A stretch of 64,000 nt of DNA from Platynereis dumerilii (GCA_026936325.1 JAPTHN010000003.1:79783006-79847005), one strand, 5' to 3'. Numbered from the stretch's first letter, positions 34,129 to 45,732 are shown. Numbers and translations are program-made. The notes: generated from the sequence alone by a model not told the origin.

Positions 34129-34744
34129 AGGGACTAAGATCTAATTTTTGCTTTTTCTGGATTTTCTCGCACATTTTCAAGCAATCGTATGTTTTAATTT
34201 TTTTACTCATCATATTAAAGGGAAGCCTTTGACTTACAGTCCTTCAATTTGATATGCAAAAACAGTGGGCTGATTCACTGTAAAAATGGCATTTCTTGAG
34301 TCGTCATGCTGATGATTTGTCATGATCATACCCAATAGGTACATGTACTTTCAATGTTGATTTGGGTTTATGTTGATTCATTGTTGATTCATTGTGAATC
34401 ACTTTTCTTTTGGACCAACTCAAAACTTACAGCATTAGCTTTTGCAATTGCGATGATATTTTTATATGGAATGTTGTGGTAAACACAAAAATAGATTGAA
34501 GCAACAGAAAGCCAGGGAGGTCCCTTTGGTCTAACACCTGGTATTAGCCCCAAATCTCCTGAAATCCATCGGAATGACACTCAAAGCGCAGATCTTGTAA
34601 GAGAGAAATTTGTTTGAAGCAATTGGAAAGGAATCTGTAATTGAGGGTTTGAAAACTGCCTGAACAGCATCTGATCAACAGAAGCTGCAAAATGTAAACA
34701 CAACATTGCTAATTTCTATGTTTATGTAACACATCCAAAATATT
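34129..34744. other. Unassigned sequence sharing a phrase with 43.5 kb
   Basis: No gene recognised. The phrase CATCTGATCAACAGAA, followed by CACAACATTGCTAATTTC, at 34669-34719 recurs at about 43569-43602, so this flank belongs to a repeat also present there. Confidence 0.4.
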
Positions 34745-34754
34745 TCCATACCTG

Positions 34755-34789
34755 GACAGTTTCGGTGACCAATCTGTCACCTTCCTCAG
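34755..34789 (-). ncRNA. Hammerhead-ribozyme-like motif, copy 1
   Basis: On the minus strand CTGAGGA (34783-34789) fits the hammerhead core CUGANGA. It is followed by a stem-II hairpin with the perfect arms GGTGAC/GTCACC, then GAAA (34760-34763), then CTGTC, which could form a very short stem III and the cleavage-site UC. Penelope elements are known to carry hammerheads with minimal stem III. Stem I pairing is weak by eye, so activity is uncertain. Confidence 0.5.
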
Positions 34790-35250
34790 CAATTACTGAT
34801 TACTGGAGCTGTGCACCACCATGCAGGTGGCAGGGTTGTGAGAAGAGTGTCATAAACATGACTCAGTTTGTAGGCCCCCTCGTCCCTGTTCATTGGAGAA
34901 TTCTCTTTCCTTATCCAGATGGCTTCCTTTATCTGTCTCTTGCGTGTGTCTGATTCCTTGGCTACTATTTTGGTGTTTCTCCAGTCGATGACATGATTGA
35001 CTTGTGAAGCATGGTCTGTTATGGCTGACTTGTTGTATTCCTTTTCTGATGTTTTTCTTTGAGATCTTGTGTATCTGACTTCCATCTTTTTTTCAGCATC
35101 CTTCTCATGTTCCTCCAACCTGTATTCCAAATTTCTTGCTGTTTCTCCTATGTAGGCTTGATCACATCCTTTGCATGGTATTCTGTATACAACTCCACTG
35201 TTTTCCTTTAAATCATACTTGTCCTTTGGATGCACCAAGAGTAACAACAA
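34786..35250 (-). pseudogene. Penelope-type GIY-YIG endonuclease domain
   Basis: A 154-residue minus-strand frame. Residues ~15-110 form a GIY-YIG nuclease: GVVYRIPCKGCDQAYIGETA carries both the G-V-Y and Y-I-G strands, with the conserved Arg two turns later (NLEYRLEEH). The SAITDHASQVNHVIDW segment and the later KEAIWIRK...PMNRDEG with the metal-binding Glu follow, in the family order. In Penelope elements this domain nicks target DNA to prime reverse transcription. The upstream RT is missing on this strand, so the gene is a fragment. The C-terminal residues after the MNRDEG motif run into the 3' flank. Confidence 0.85.
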
Positions 35251-35401
35251 GAAGACAGAGAAAAGTAAGGGTCTGGTAGTTATTCCTTATGTTAAGGTCT
35301 TTCTGAGGCATTGGACAGAGTGTATAGGAAGTATGGCATACAGACAGCTATGAAGCCACACATGACTCTCCGCAAATTACAGCTCCAGTAATCAGTCATT
35401 G

Positions 35402-35436
35402 CTGAGGAAGGTGTCAGATTGGTCACCGAAACTGTC
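35402..35436 (+). ncRNA. Hammerhead-ribozyme-like motif, copy 2
   Basis: Inverted duplicate of the motif at 34755-34789: CTGAGGA (35402-35408), a stem-II region with outer GGTG/CACC arms and one arm change relative to copy 1, GAAA (35428-35431) and CTGTC. The looser stem II suggests it is the more decayed of the two. Confidence 0.45.
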
Positions 35437-35894
35437 CAGGTATGGATATATTTTGGATGTGTTACATAAACATTTAAGAGCAATTATCTGAGAAAATCAA
35501 CCGATTTCCAGAAAATTTGGAATGTGCCCCGTCACGGATTCGTTTCATACTTTGTAGGATTGAAGTATTATGGGATAGGAGTTCTCGAGAAAAATTTTGG
35601 ACCTGTCAGATTATTGGTTGCCATGGTAACCACGGCTCCATTATTTAGGGCCAAATGAGGTAAATTGGCAAAAACGAAAAGTCAAAATTATGCATATTTA
35701 GCTCATATTTCCACCTGAAAGGTGGTAATATATCGCTGCACTACTCATTGTGTCTCGAATAGTCACTCTTGAACTGAGTAATGTCATTGTATTTTTAAAT
35801 CTGGGGTCAATGGGGTCTGTGTAATTACGGCCTAAAAAAGGTATCTTCGAGGCTAAGGAGAATTTTAAAAATTTCCCATATTTAAGGGCCTCAT

Positions 35895-37700
35895 ATCTTC
35901 TATGGAGGTACTAGTTGAGCAAAACAAAGCATACACATGATGAAACTGACCTTTCCTCTACAAGAATCAATAATAAAATCACGGTGGAACCATAGATTGA
36001 GCTTACGAACAAAGGTGGCGCCACCTATGTTTTTGGATATTTTGAGATTTGGCAAAAAAGGCTTTCGATTAAGTGGTGCCACATATACAATTATTGTTTC
36101 AGAAATCTCAGATTTATTTTTGGTACATTTCAATTATAAGTCTAACATGGCAGGCCATCACTGTTGCCATGGCAACATTTTAAAGTCAGTAGCAGTGCCC
36201 CCAAATGAGCATGTTTGCCAATTTCCTCAAAAACGCCACTTTTTCATGAAAATAGGCAAGTTTGAAGCCACTGGTACCTGGGTAATGGTAATATATGGCT
36301 ATATTATATATTGTACCTGGACTGGTCACTCTTTAACTATGAATTGGCATTGTATTTTGAAATCTTGGATTAATAGGGTCTGTGTAGGAAGGGCCCAAGA
36401 AATCTATGATTGAAGCTAAGAAAATTGCATAAAATTTCACATTTTTAGAGCTTTTTAGGGGCTCATATCTTCTATGGAGGTATTAGCTGGTTGAAACAAA
36501 AGGTACAAACTATGAAACTGACCTTTCCTCCAAATGAATCAATAATAAAATCACGGTGGAACCATATATTTAGCTTACAAATGAAGGTGGCGCCATCTAT
36601 GTTTTTGCATGTTTTAAGATTTTACGAAAAACGGTTACAATAAAGTCATGCCACATATACAATTATTGTGTCAGAAATCTCAGATTTCTTTTTTGGTACA
36701 TTTGATTTGTTACTCAAATATGGTAGGCCAGCATTGTTGCTATGGCGGCATTGGTATGCCAGCAGCAGCGCCCCCAAGTGAGCATATTGCCAGTTTCCTC
36801 AAAAACGCCACTTTTTCATGAAAATGGGCAATTTCTAAGCCACTGGTACCTGGGAAATGGTAATATATGGCTAAATTATACATTGTGCCTGGACTGGTCA
36901 CTCTTTAACTATGTATTGGTATTGTATTTTGAAATCTTTGATTAATGGGGTCTGTGTTAGAAAGGCCCAAGAAATCTATGTTTGAGGCCAAGAAAATCGC
37001 ACAAAATATCACCTTTTTAGAGCTCTAGAGGTATTAGCTGGTGGAAACAAAAGGTAAACATTATGAAACAGACCTTTCCTCTAAATGAATCAATAATAAT
37101 CATGGTGAAACCATATATTGAGCTTGCAAATGAAGGTGGCACCATTCATGTTGTTGCATATTTTGAGATTTTCCGATAAAGGCCTTCAATGAAGTAATGC
37201 CATATATACAATTTTTGTTTTAGAAAACTCAAGATGCCACTTTTTCATGAAAATAGGCAAGTTTGAAGCCACTGGTACCTGGTAAATGGTAATATATGGC
37301 TATATCTAGTACTTTGCCTGGACTGGTCATTCTTTAACAAGTGTATTTGTGTTGTATTCTGAACTCTTGGATTAATGGGCTCTGTGTCAGAAGGGCCAAA
37401 GAAATCTGCGTTTGAGGCTAAAAAACGGGAATGAAATTGCACATGTTTTAAGCCTCATATTTCTATTGGTGTGCAAGGGGAAATTTGGGGTACAGATGAT
37501 AAAACTGACCTTTCCTCTACATTAATCAACAATAAAATCATGGTGGACCATAGTTTGAGCTTAGGAAAAAAGGTGGCGCCACCTATGTTTTGCACATTTT
37601 GAGATCTTGCAATAAAGGCTTGCAATAAAGTGGTGCCACACATACAATTACTGTGTCAGAAATCTCAGATTATTTTCTGGTACATGATATGTACCATTTC
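35895..37700 (+). repeat. Tandem ~560-bp units in the left foldback arm
   Basis: Anchor phrases recur in order. TCTATGGAGG or a variant occurs near 35900, 36471, 37026 and 37461. GGTGGCGCCA-like words followed by CTATGTTTTTG occur near 36014, 36587 and 37570. CCACTTTTTCATGAAAAT occurs near 36236, 36808 and 37232. The period is ~550-570 bp, shorter for the last unit. Units have diverged from each other more than the two arms have. Confidence 0.8.
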
Positions 37701-39899
37701 ATTTGTTGCCCTAACATGGCAGTCTATCACTGTTGCTTGTCAACCGTACCCCCAAGACAAATTTCCTCAAAAATGCCTTTTTTTCTTGAAAATGGCCCAA
37801 TTCGAGACACTGGTTCTCACCGACAAATATAACAAGAAATTTAAATTTTTAATGAAAACTGTTTCTTTCCAACAATATTTTCAATTTAATTTATATTTAG
37901 ACCTGTTACCCCATATCAATATGTTATTTGCTCTTCTAATTTTAGGTATTCTTAAAGTTGAATCTCACACTTCACACAAAATTTCAAATAGATAAGAATT
38001 TTATGAAATTTGGCCAAAGCATTCTTTATGAGGCCTGATTTCCACTGGGTAAGATTCCTGGTGTCTGAAAAGTATATTGTAGAAATCAACCAGCACATCA
38101 AATTTTAAAAACATTTTCTCTGACTCGAATTAGTAGAAAATTGAGCATTTTCAAAACAAACAGACAATATGGAGGTTACAGATACGAATCATAAGAGGCC
38201 AAGGGTATGCTTGCATCGGACAGCTCTTTCTTTTAAAAAGACATTGGATCTGCTGCTGTTTAAGAACTTCTTATTTGAAAAAGTCCATGTTAGAGCAAGA
38301 GGTAGATTGACCTCAGTCCTCACTAAGTGGTACACAAATTCAAGTCAAATCATCACCACAGGCCTGTGAAAGATCCTTCAATTTGACTGAAATACAACTT
38401 TTTCTGACTTACACTGAGCACCATTAAAAACGCAACATTGCAAAATGGCTTAAAACCGTACATCCTCTTGTAGTATCAAAATGCACCTTCATCAAAATCT
38501 GCTTTATCCTTAATATTTTTTTCCAAAAACATTCAATGGAGAGCTTTTGGAAGTCTTGTACCGATTATGTTAAAATTTCATAAGAATAATTCAATTCAAT
38601 ATGCAACAAAACCAATATTTTCATTGGTGAGTTTTCTATTGAAGAGCAATGAGTGAACTGAAGTTTCAGAAAGAACTCACTAGAATTATTGCTATATGGC
38701 GAAATGTCTGTCTCTGTTCGGGACTGAGAAGTGGCAGCAGAATGCTGACAGTCCCTGGAAAATCGAATTGGGTCAACAATAATTTGATCTGTTTTGGACA
38801 GATCACAAGACCAGGCCGCTCAACAGCTGTCCATATTACTACGCCAAACTACTTTCACAAAGCATGGTTGCTGGCAAATATCCAGTCCACTGCTTTGAAT
38901 GAAAATGTTTGGAAATCATGAGACAAAATGAAAGTTTTAAAACTTTAGCATAAATTTTGCCTGTGAAATTGATGATTTTACTCATCAGAAGTTTGATGGT
39001 ATTCAATCTACTTATGCATTTCAGCGCATGTTAAATTGTGGTGAAAAAAGTGTCCAAAAAGAATGCTCTCTCACTTATTCATGTGTCCATACAAAGCCAA
39101 AGTTGTTGCTTTGTGATATAAAAAATGCTCAATTGTATTTATTCTGTTACTTTATGGAGATTTATTAACTAGGACAAGAATATAATTTAAAATTTCATAA
39201 AAGCTGTGTAACACTCAACAAAATGTCTTGTCCATGCCACAAGTGGCCCCCTCTATACTGGCATTACATGTGAGCTACAATGTATACATCCTCCATGATA
39301 AAAAATAGTTCCAACTTATTTTGGTATTTACAAGCTGTCTGCTTAAAATTGAAGCCAACCAAAGTCAGATTAGACACCAACAGAGTTTTTTGAAATGAAC
39401 TAGACCATCACTAAATGTTGGAACTGTCCTGGTTTCTTCCTCGCTGTCCTGGTTTCTTCCAGAGACCGAAATTCTGTTGACTGCTCACAGGAGCTCGCAA
39501 ATTTGCACCCCAGGTGGCAGCAAATAGCAGTCAACTTGTAGACAGGCGAAATGTGAACTATATTTCACAAAAGTTACCAATATGCATTGTAAGACCAGCA
39601 GTGAGGTCTGTTACAGATTTGAAAATTATTGAACAATTAGAACTCAGAAAATTGTGTTGTCTAACGATGTTCAGCATACGATTTCGACACAACCGCTCAT
39701 TTGAACCTAAATTTAAGGATATGAAAAACACACTATGAGTATGCTAAGATAATATCAGTGCTGATGATTTTGATCACAAAGGAAGTCATGAACAAAATAC
39801 TTAATACAGTACTTGGATAGCAATCTCTTGGCTAATGGATCGGGCAAAGTGTCCGAATCCAAGTGATACCTCCAAATGTTCGACTCAAGCAATCTTTAT
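37701..39899. other. Loop of the giant foldback
   Basis: No gene recognised. It opens with a TTAAAGTTGAATCTCACAC end at 37950 like that of the 31692-32379 element. It also contains at 38425-38640 a stretch related to the right half of the element at 56497-57413 (shared phrases such as TCTGCTTTATC, TTTTGGAAGTCTTGT and CAAAACCAATAT). The small frames at 38169 and 38649 have no recognisable domain. Confidence 0.45.
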
Positions 39900-41460
39900 C
39901 CTTTCATGTAAAATGGCATTTTTGAGGAAATTGGCAAACATGGTCACATGGGGACGCTGCTGCTGACTTAGTAATGCAGTCATGACAATGTTGATGACCT
40001 GCTATATATATGTTAGGACAAAAAATGAAATGTACCCGAAAAAAACTGCAGATATCAGGCACAATAATTATATATGCGGCACAACTTCACTGAAAGCCTT
40101 TTTTGGCAAAATCTCAAAATATGCAAAAACCTAGATGGCGCCACCTTCGTTTGTAAGCTCAATATATGGTTCCACCATGATTTTATTATCGAATCATTAA
40201 GAGGAAAGTCAGTTTCATAATGTGTACCTTTGTTTTCACCAGCTAATACCTCCATAGAAGATATGAGCGCCCAAAAAGCTCTAGAAATGTGATATTTTGT
40301 GCGATTTTCTTGGCCTCAAACATAGATTTCTTGGGCCTTTCTAACACAGACTCCATTAATCCAAGATTTCAAAATACAGTACCAATACATAGTTAAAGAG
40401 TGACGAGTCCAGGCACGATGTATAATTTAGCCTTATATTACCATTTATAAAGTACCAGTGGCTTAGAAATTGCCTATTTTCATGAAAAAGTGGCGTTTTT
40501 GAGGAAACTGGCAACATGCTCACTTGGGGGCGCTGCTGCTTGCATACCAATGCCGCCATGGCAACAATGCTGGCCTACCATATTTGAGTAACAAATCAAA
40601 TGTACCAAAAAAGAAATCTGAGATTTCTGACACAATAATTGTATATGTGGCATGACTTTATTGTAAGCGTTTTTTGTAAAATCTTAAAACATGCAAAAAC
40701 ATAGATGGCGCCACCTTCATTTGTAAGCTAAATATATGGTTCCACCGTGATTTTATTATTGATTCATTTAGAGGAAAGGTCAGTTTCATAGTTTGTACCT
40801 TTTGTTTCCACCAGCTAATACCTCCATAGAAGATATGAGCCCCTAAAAAGCTCTAAAAATGTGAAATTTTATTCAATTTTCTTAGCTTCGATCATAGATT
40901 TCTTGGGCCCTTCCTACACAGACCCTATTAATCCAAGATTTCAAAATACAATACCGATTCATAGTTAAAGAGTGACCAGTCCAGGTACAATATATGATAT
41001 AGCCATATATTACCATTACCCAGGTACCAGTGGCTTCAAACTTGCCTATTTTCATGAAAAAGTAGCGTTTTTGAGGAAATTGGCAAACATGCTCATTTGG
41101 GGGCACTGCTACTGACTTTAAAATGTTGCCATGGCAACAGTGATGGCCTGCCATGTTAGACTTATAATTGAAATGTACCAAAAATAAATCTGAGATTTCT
41201 GAAACAATAATTGTATATGTGGCACCACTTAATCGAAAGCCTTTTTTGCCAAATCTCAAAATATCCAAAAACATAGGTGGCGCCACCTTTGTTCGTAAGC
41301 TCAATCTATGGTTCCACCGTGATTTTATTATTGATTCTTGTAGAGGAAAGGTCAGTTTCATCATGTGTATGCTTTGTTTTGCTCAACTAGTACCTCCATA
41401 GAAGATATGAGGCCCTTAAATATGGGTAATTTTTTTAATTCTCCTTAGCCTCGAAGATAC
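39900..41460 (-). repeat. Tandem ~560-bp units in the right foldback arm
   Basis: Mirror image of the left-arm array, with units near 39910-40265, 40266-40840 and 40841-41405 on the minus strand. Unit-to-unit correspondence runs from the outside in: outermost right matches outermost left. Confidence 0.8.
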
Positions 41461-41976
41461 CTTTTTTAGGCCATAATTACACAGACCCCATTGACCCCAG
41501 ATTTAAAAATACAATGCCATTACTCAGTTCAAGAGTGACTATTCTAGACAAAATGGGTAGTGCTGCGATATATTACCACTTTTAAGGCGGAAATATGAGC
41601 TAAAAATGCGTAATTTTGACTTTTCATTTTTTGCAAATTTGCTGATTTGGTCCAAAATAATGAAGCCATGGTTACCATGGCAACCAATAATCTGACCGGA
41701 CCAAAAGAATTTTTCTGAAGTCTCATGCCATAGTACTTCCATCCCACAAAATATAAAACGATTCTGTGACGTACCACATTCCGGTCGCGGGTTGATTTTC
41801 TCAGATAATCGCTCTTAAATCTTTGGACTTTACCATCCTGATGAACTTCATAAGGAATTGCTAATTTCTGGAAGGCTTGTCTGTTGTTCACATAGAAATG
41901 TTTGATAGAAATTATGAATGTTGCCACAATGCAAATATGATGTTGAGGTTTTTTCACAACATGGGAATATGTTACC

Positions 41977-42524
41977 TGCAACGACTACATGTCAAACTAC
42001 AGTGAACTTCTAAAAACCACTAACAAGCAGATGCTTTATGTTTACAGGAAATTTTATTTAGTTGAACATGTCTACAAAATTCTTAACAACCTAGCTTTGC
42101 CTGTACAGCCTGACTTTTATGAAAGACAAAGTGCCCCATATTCTTTTCGTGATGATTTTAAATTAGTGTTGCCAAAGTTCAATTCCATCACATACGGAGT
42201 CAGATCAATAGCTTATCAGGGTGTTGTTTTATGGAATGATGTCCCTTGTCATGTGAAACATTGTGAATCTTTTAAATTATTTAAGCAAATTGTTCGTAAG
42301 AATTTAAACATTATGGAATGTCAATGTGGATCCTGTATTATATGCCTGAAAGATAACCTGTAAGTTTACAATCAAATACGATAAGCAAAATGTCATCTTT
42401 CATCTGTACATAATCATCATTTAATTGTTTTATCATTGTCGGCTAAAAGCCCTGGTGGCTTATGTTGTTGTTTGATATTATCACCTCCGACTTTAAATAA
42501 AATTTTACTTACTTACTTACTTAC
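41977..42524 (+). mobile_element. 5'-truncated CR1/L2-like LINE tail with (TTAC)n end
   Basis: Holds the C-terminus of a LINE ORF2, a short 3' region and a (CTTA)n tail at ~42507-42528. It is flanked by TTACC (41972-41976 and 42525-42529). The related sequence at 43606-43655 runs straight through this point without the insert, giving a paralogous empty site. Confidence 0.8.
41989..42363 (+). pseudogene. LINE ORF2 C-terminal fragment
   Basis: A 124-residue frame matching the extreme C-terminus of CR1/L2/Rex-type ORF2 proteins: VYKILNNLALP, YSFRDDFKLVLPKFNS, YGVRSIAYQGVVLWNDVP and CESFKLFKQIVRKNL, ending in a Cys-rich tail (CQCGSCIICLKDNL). This is the region after the reverse transcriptase; EN and RT are absent. 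The stop at 42363 looks like the native one, followed by a ~160-bp 3' end. Confidence 0.8.
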
Positions 42525-42534
42525 TTACCACAAC

Positions 42535-43190
42535 ATGATATACTAACGTCATATATCTTTGACGTTGTTTCACAACGTGGTGACAATGTCATTTCTACCA
42601 TACAATTCCACAAAATTTTCACAAATATTGCGATGTTGTCACAACGTTTCTGCAACGAAGATTTGGCTATTTGGATAACTTTATTGTATTATAATCAATA
42701 TTGTAACTTGCAACTAGTATACTACAGAAGCAGAATTCTTCAAGACACAAATTAATGAATAGACACAGGACAAACAAATCAGGCCTAATGACCAAAATGC
42801 ATCATAGACGCCTGCCATAATGACAGGGTTGTTTTCTATGATCAGAGGGTATGATAACAAATTATTATTTGAAACATTAAACTCATAAAAGAAATCACCT
42901 CCTCCGTGATTTTGTTACATTTTCATTCAATGTGATGCAATGTTTTAAATTTTCTTCAATTTAGAAACATGATTTGGGCATTTGCAGAAAAATTTCAGAC
43001 CACTTTTTGTAGCTCGCCTGATTGATGTGTCCTGGGATACTGCGGATCACTGTCTCTGATCAAAGAAAACAACCCTGTCATTACGGCAGGCACCTACAAT
43101 GAACTTTGGTTAATATGCATGTGTGTCTCGTGTCTATTTACATTGTAGTAATTTCTGTCTAGAAGAATTCTTGTTCTGAAGTATACTAGC
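42535..43190. mobile_element. Palindromic MITE family, copy 1
   Basis: Left arm ~42700-42850 (ACTACAGAAGCAGAATTCTT, CAGGGTTGTTTTCT) pairs with right arm ~43030-43190 (AGAAAACAACCCTG, AGAATTCTTGTTCTGAAGTA). The segment before it is rich in ACAACGT words. The whole is directly repeated at 43606-44340. No coding capacity. Confidence 0.7.
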
Positions 43191-43194
43191 AATT

Positions 43195-43525
43195 GTGCAG
43201 CGTACGAATTACGTACGTAAATTCTATGCATGTAACTGACAAAAAGAGCTGATCCGTATAGTAGTACGTAGATACATTTTCGTACAAATTTCATAAAAAT
43301 TCGTACAAATTTTACACAGGTACTTTTCAGTTACTTTGGCCATTTCAGTGCAATATGGTTATCACAAATGGTTTAAATTTAGACCTTGCATTGGCCTATC
43401 TTTAAAAAAAAATCAGCAAATAAGTCAAGATAAAGCCCAAAGACCAACTTAAAACGTATGAAATCCATACGAAAATGTATATATGTTTTACGTACGTAAA
43501 TTTTCATGCGTATTTCATACCCTGA
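43195..43525. mobile_element. Small foldback with TACGTACGTA palindromes
   Basis: GAATTACGTACGTAAATTC on the left and TACGTACGTAAATTTTCATG on the right share the same self-complementary core, and CATACGAAAATGTA/TACATTTTCGTAC pair between them. Bounded by GTACG- and CGTAT-rich words. The spacer is non-coding. Confidence 0.45.
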
Positions 43526-43605
43526 TTGAAACAGCCTGCCAACATAGGCCCAGTTGACCCGGCAAGTGCATCTGATCAACAGAACACAACATTGCTAATT
43601 TCAAC

Positions 43606-44340
43606 GCAAATATGATGTTGAGGTTTTTTCACAACATTTGAATATGTTACCACAGCATGGTATACTAATGTCATATATCTTTAACGTTGTTTCACAATGT
43701 TATGACAATGTCATTTCTACGCTACCATGCAATTCCACATAACTTTCACAAATATTGTGATGTTGTCACAACGTGTCTGCAACAAAGATTTGGCCATTTG
43801 GATAACTCTATCATATTATAGTCTATATCAAAACTTGCAACTACATTGTAGAATACTACAGTTCTAACAAGAATTCTTCTAGACACAAATTACTGAATAG
43901 ACACAGGGCAAACAAATCAGGCTTATTGACCAAAATGCATTGTTAGACGCCTGGCATAATGAGAGGGTTGTTTTCTGTGATCAGAGGGAATGATACCCAA
44001 TGCTTGTTTGAATTATTAAAAGAAATCATCTCCTCCGTGATTTTGTGACATTTTCATTCAATGTGATGCGTTGTTTAAATTTTCTTCAATTTGGAAACAT
44101 GATTTGGGAATTTGCAGAAACAATTTCAGACCACTTTTTGTAGCTTTCCTGCTTGATGTGTGCTTGGATACTGCGGATCACTGCCTCCGATTATAGAAAA
44201 CAACCCTCTCATTATGGGAGGCCTCTATTATGAATTTTGGTTTATAAGCCTGATTTGTGTGTCTCGTGTCTATTTATCAATTTCTATCTAGAAGAATTCT
44301 TGTTCTGTAGTATACTATATATGTGGTTGCAAATTTTCAT
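43606..44340. mobile_element. Palindromic MITE family, copy 2
   Basis: Direct repeat of 41931-43190 minus the LINE insertion. Left arm ~43850-43985 and right arm ~44185-44325 are inverse to each other (AGAGGGTTGTTTTCT / AGAAAACAACCCTCT). The two copies of the family show moderate divergence. Confidence 0.7.
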
Positions 44341-44917
44341 GTAAAGACAGCTTTGCTCTGATAGATCAGAGGAACTGCGCAAGAATTTGTATTGTAAGGT
44401 GATCACCAGACAATTGAGATGATAAGGCTGGGAGTCTGATACATGTACATACCTTGCTATTGAGTAATATCTTGAGTTCTTAATTGTCTCAGCATAGAAG
44501 ACTGGATGCAACCACCCCCAATGTAATGCCCAGACTGTACCTGTCTCCCTCTATCAAAAGCATCCACCAGCAATGGTGGGACAGTCTGAAATGGGATGTT
44601 AACTAAACTAAACTAAGATCAGTATGCCTGTATCTACCATACCCAAGTCAAGTCCTGACTGATGGGAAGAATCTGAACTCTAAACAGAATTTTTTTTGAA
44701 CTCACAAGAATTTTTAAAGAGAACTGCTACTATAAACATGCAACAAAACATCCTCTGTAATCCCATAACAATAAGTTAATTTCATGTATCAAAAATTGGA
44801 CAAAATATAAGAGCCAAATTGTCTAAAATTCTTTGAGATAAATACTTGTCTTTCTGTCTATTAGCCTTATTGCTGTTGATAAGCACCAGATACAAACCTT
44901 TCGGTGTATAGTATATA
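44341..44917. other. Unassigned intergenic sequence
   Basis: No gene or repeat structure recognised. Confidence 0.3.
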
Positions 44918-45404
44918 CAGTTGTGCTTGAAAATTAGTGAACCCATAGAGATTTACCATTGAAGACAATGATAAAGTTGTCTCACCGTACTGGCCATAAC
45001 ATAAATGATATTGCACGTATCATTGAACCAATGACTGTTTTATACCATTGAGGTTTTCCACTACATGTACCAGCCTGGCCATTGGATTTGTATCAGGGGC
45101 CTTTGCGCTAGATAGGGGTTATAATTGTGCAAAAGTAAGTGAACCCTCTGCTCCTATCTTTTAACATTACGCTTAGGGTTCACTTACTTTTGCGCAATTA
45201 TAACCCCTATCTAGCACAAAAACCCCTGATACAAATCCAATGGTTAGGCTGGTACATGTAGTAGAAAACCTCAATGGTATAAAACAGTCATTGGTTCAAT
45301 GATTCGTGCAATATCATTTATGTTATGGCCAGTACGGTGAGACAACTTTATCATTGTCTTCAATGGTAAATCTCTATGGGTTCACTAATTTTCAAGCACA
45401 ACTT
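44918..45404. mobile_element. 487-bp nearly perfect palindromic MITE
   Basis: Arms of ~225 bp are almost exact inverses: CAGTTGTGCTTGAAAATTAG at the left tip and CTAATTTTCAAGCACAACT at the right. TA flanks both sides (44916-44917, 45405-45406). The centre is near 45160-45170. The tip matches Tc1/mariner-type ends. A single strand would form one long hairpin. Confidence 0.9.
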
Positions 45405-45732
45405 TATGAGTATCCTTTAGATTTTGTACTTTTGCACTTGACAAGACAAGGAAAGCAAAGTATGCCATATACTATTTCATTCAGCCATCTGCTTCTTAGA
45501 GTGACGGTGTTGTGTTACAAATTCCTTGTAATGTGGATGTCGGAAATAATTTTAAGGGGATTTGGTTGTACAAGAAATGTGATAGAAAAAAGGAAAAGTA
45601 CAATCATTGAATATTTTGGGCTGAAGATAATAACTCCCCCTGATCTCATTTGTATTTGTTTCTCATAACTTTGTTAATTAAGTTATTGATATGAGTTTGA
45701 GAACCATGCCATTAGGACAATTTGTAATTTTT

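Larger units (their letters stand above)
34745..35473. mobile_element. Penelope-like retroelement fragment, internally inverted
   Basis: Two pieces of one Penelope-like element lie head to head. On the minus strand 34786-35250 encodes the C-terminal GIY-YIG endonuclease. On the plus strand ~35265-35390 encodes the segment just before it (GLVVIPYVK, then SVYRKYGIQTAMKPHMTL in another frame). The same 3'-flank phrase, CCTGGACAGTTTCGGTGACC, is present at 34751 and inverted at ~35421-35440. The arrangement is an inversion or a twin-priming-like event. Penelope elements are the class whose RT is related to telomerase. Confidence 0.8.
35478..41814. mobile_element. 6.3-kb TTAA-flanked giant foldback element
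   Basis: Ends GAGCAATTATCTGAGAAAAT and the inverse of GAGCGATTATCTGAGAAAAT, flanked on both sides by TTAA (35474-35477 and 41815-41818). The arms are ~1.8-2.2 kb each (35478-~37700 and ~39900-41814), closely matching in reverse complement, around a ~2.2-kb loop. Each arm holds tandem ~560-bp units. TTAA duplication fits Kolobok- or piggyBac-type mobilisation. No transposase frame was recognised in the arms or loop. The 158- and 160-residue frames at 35937-36413 and 40882-41364 are near-identical only because the arms are. Confidence 0.75.

Noticed and set aside
35937-36413. 158-residue frame with a near-identical partner at 40882-41364
   Set aside because: The match is due to the inverted arms. 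Other tandem units in the same arms do not keep the frame, and no domain is recognisable.
38649-38921. 90-residue frame in the foldback loop as a possible transposase remnant
   Set aside because: No DDE-type or zinc-finger motif, and part of the region resembles non-coding sequence of the 56.5-kb element.
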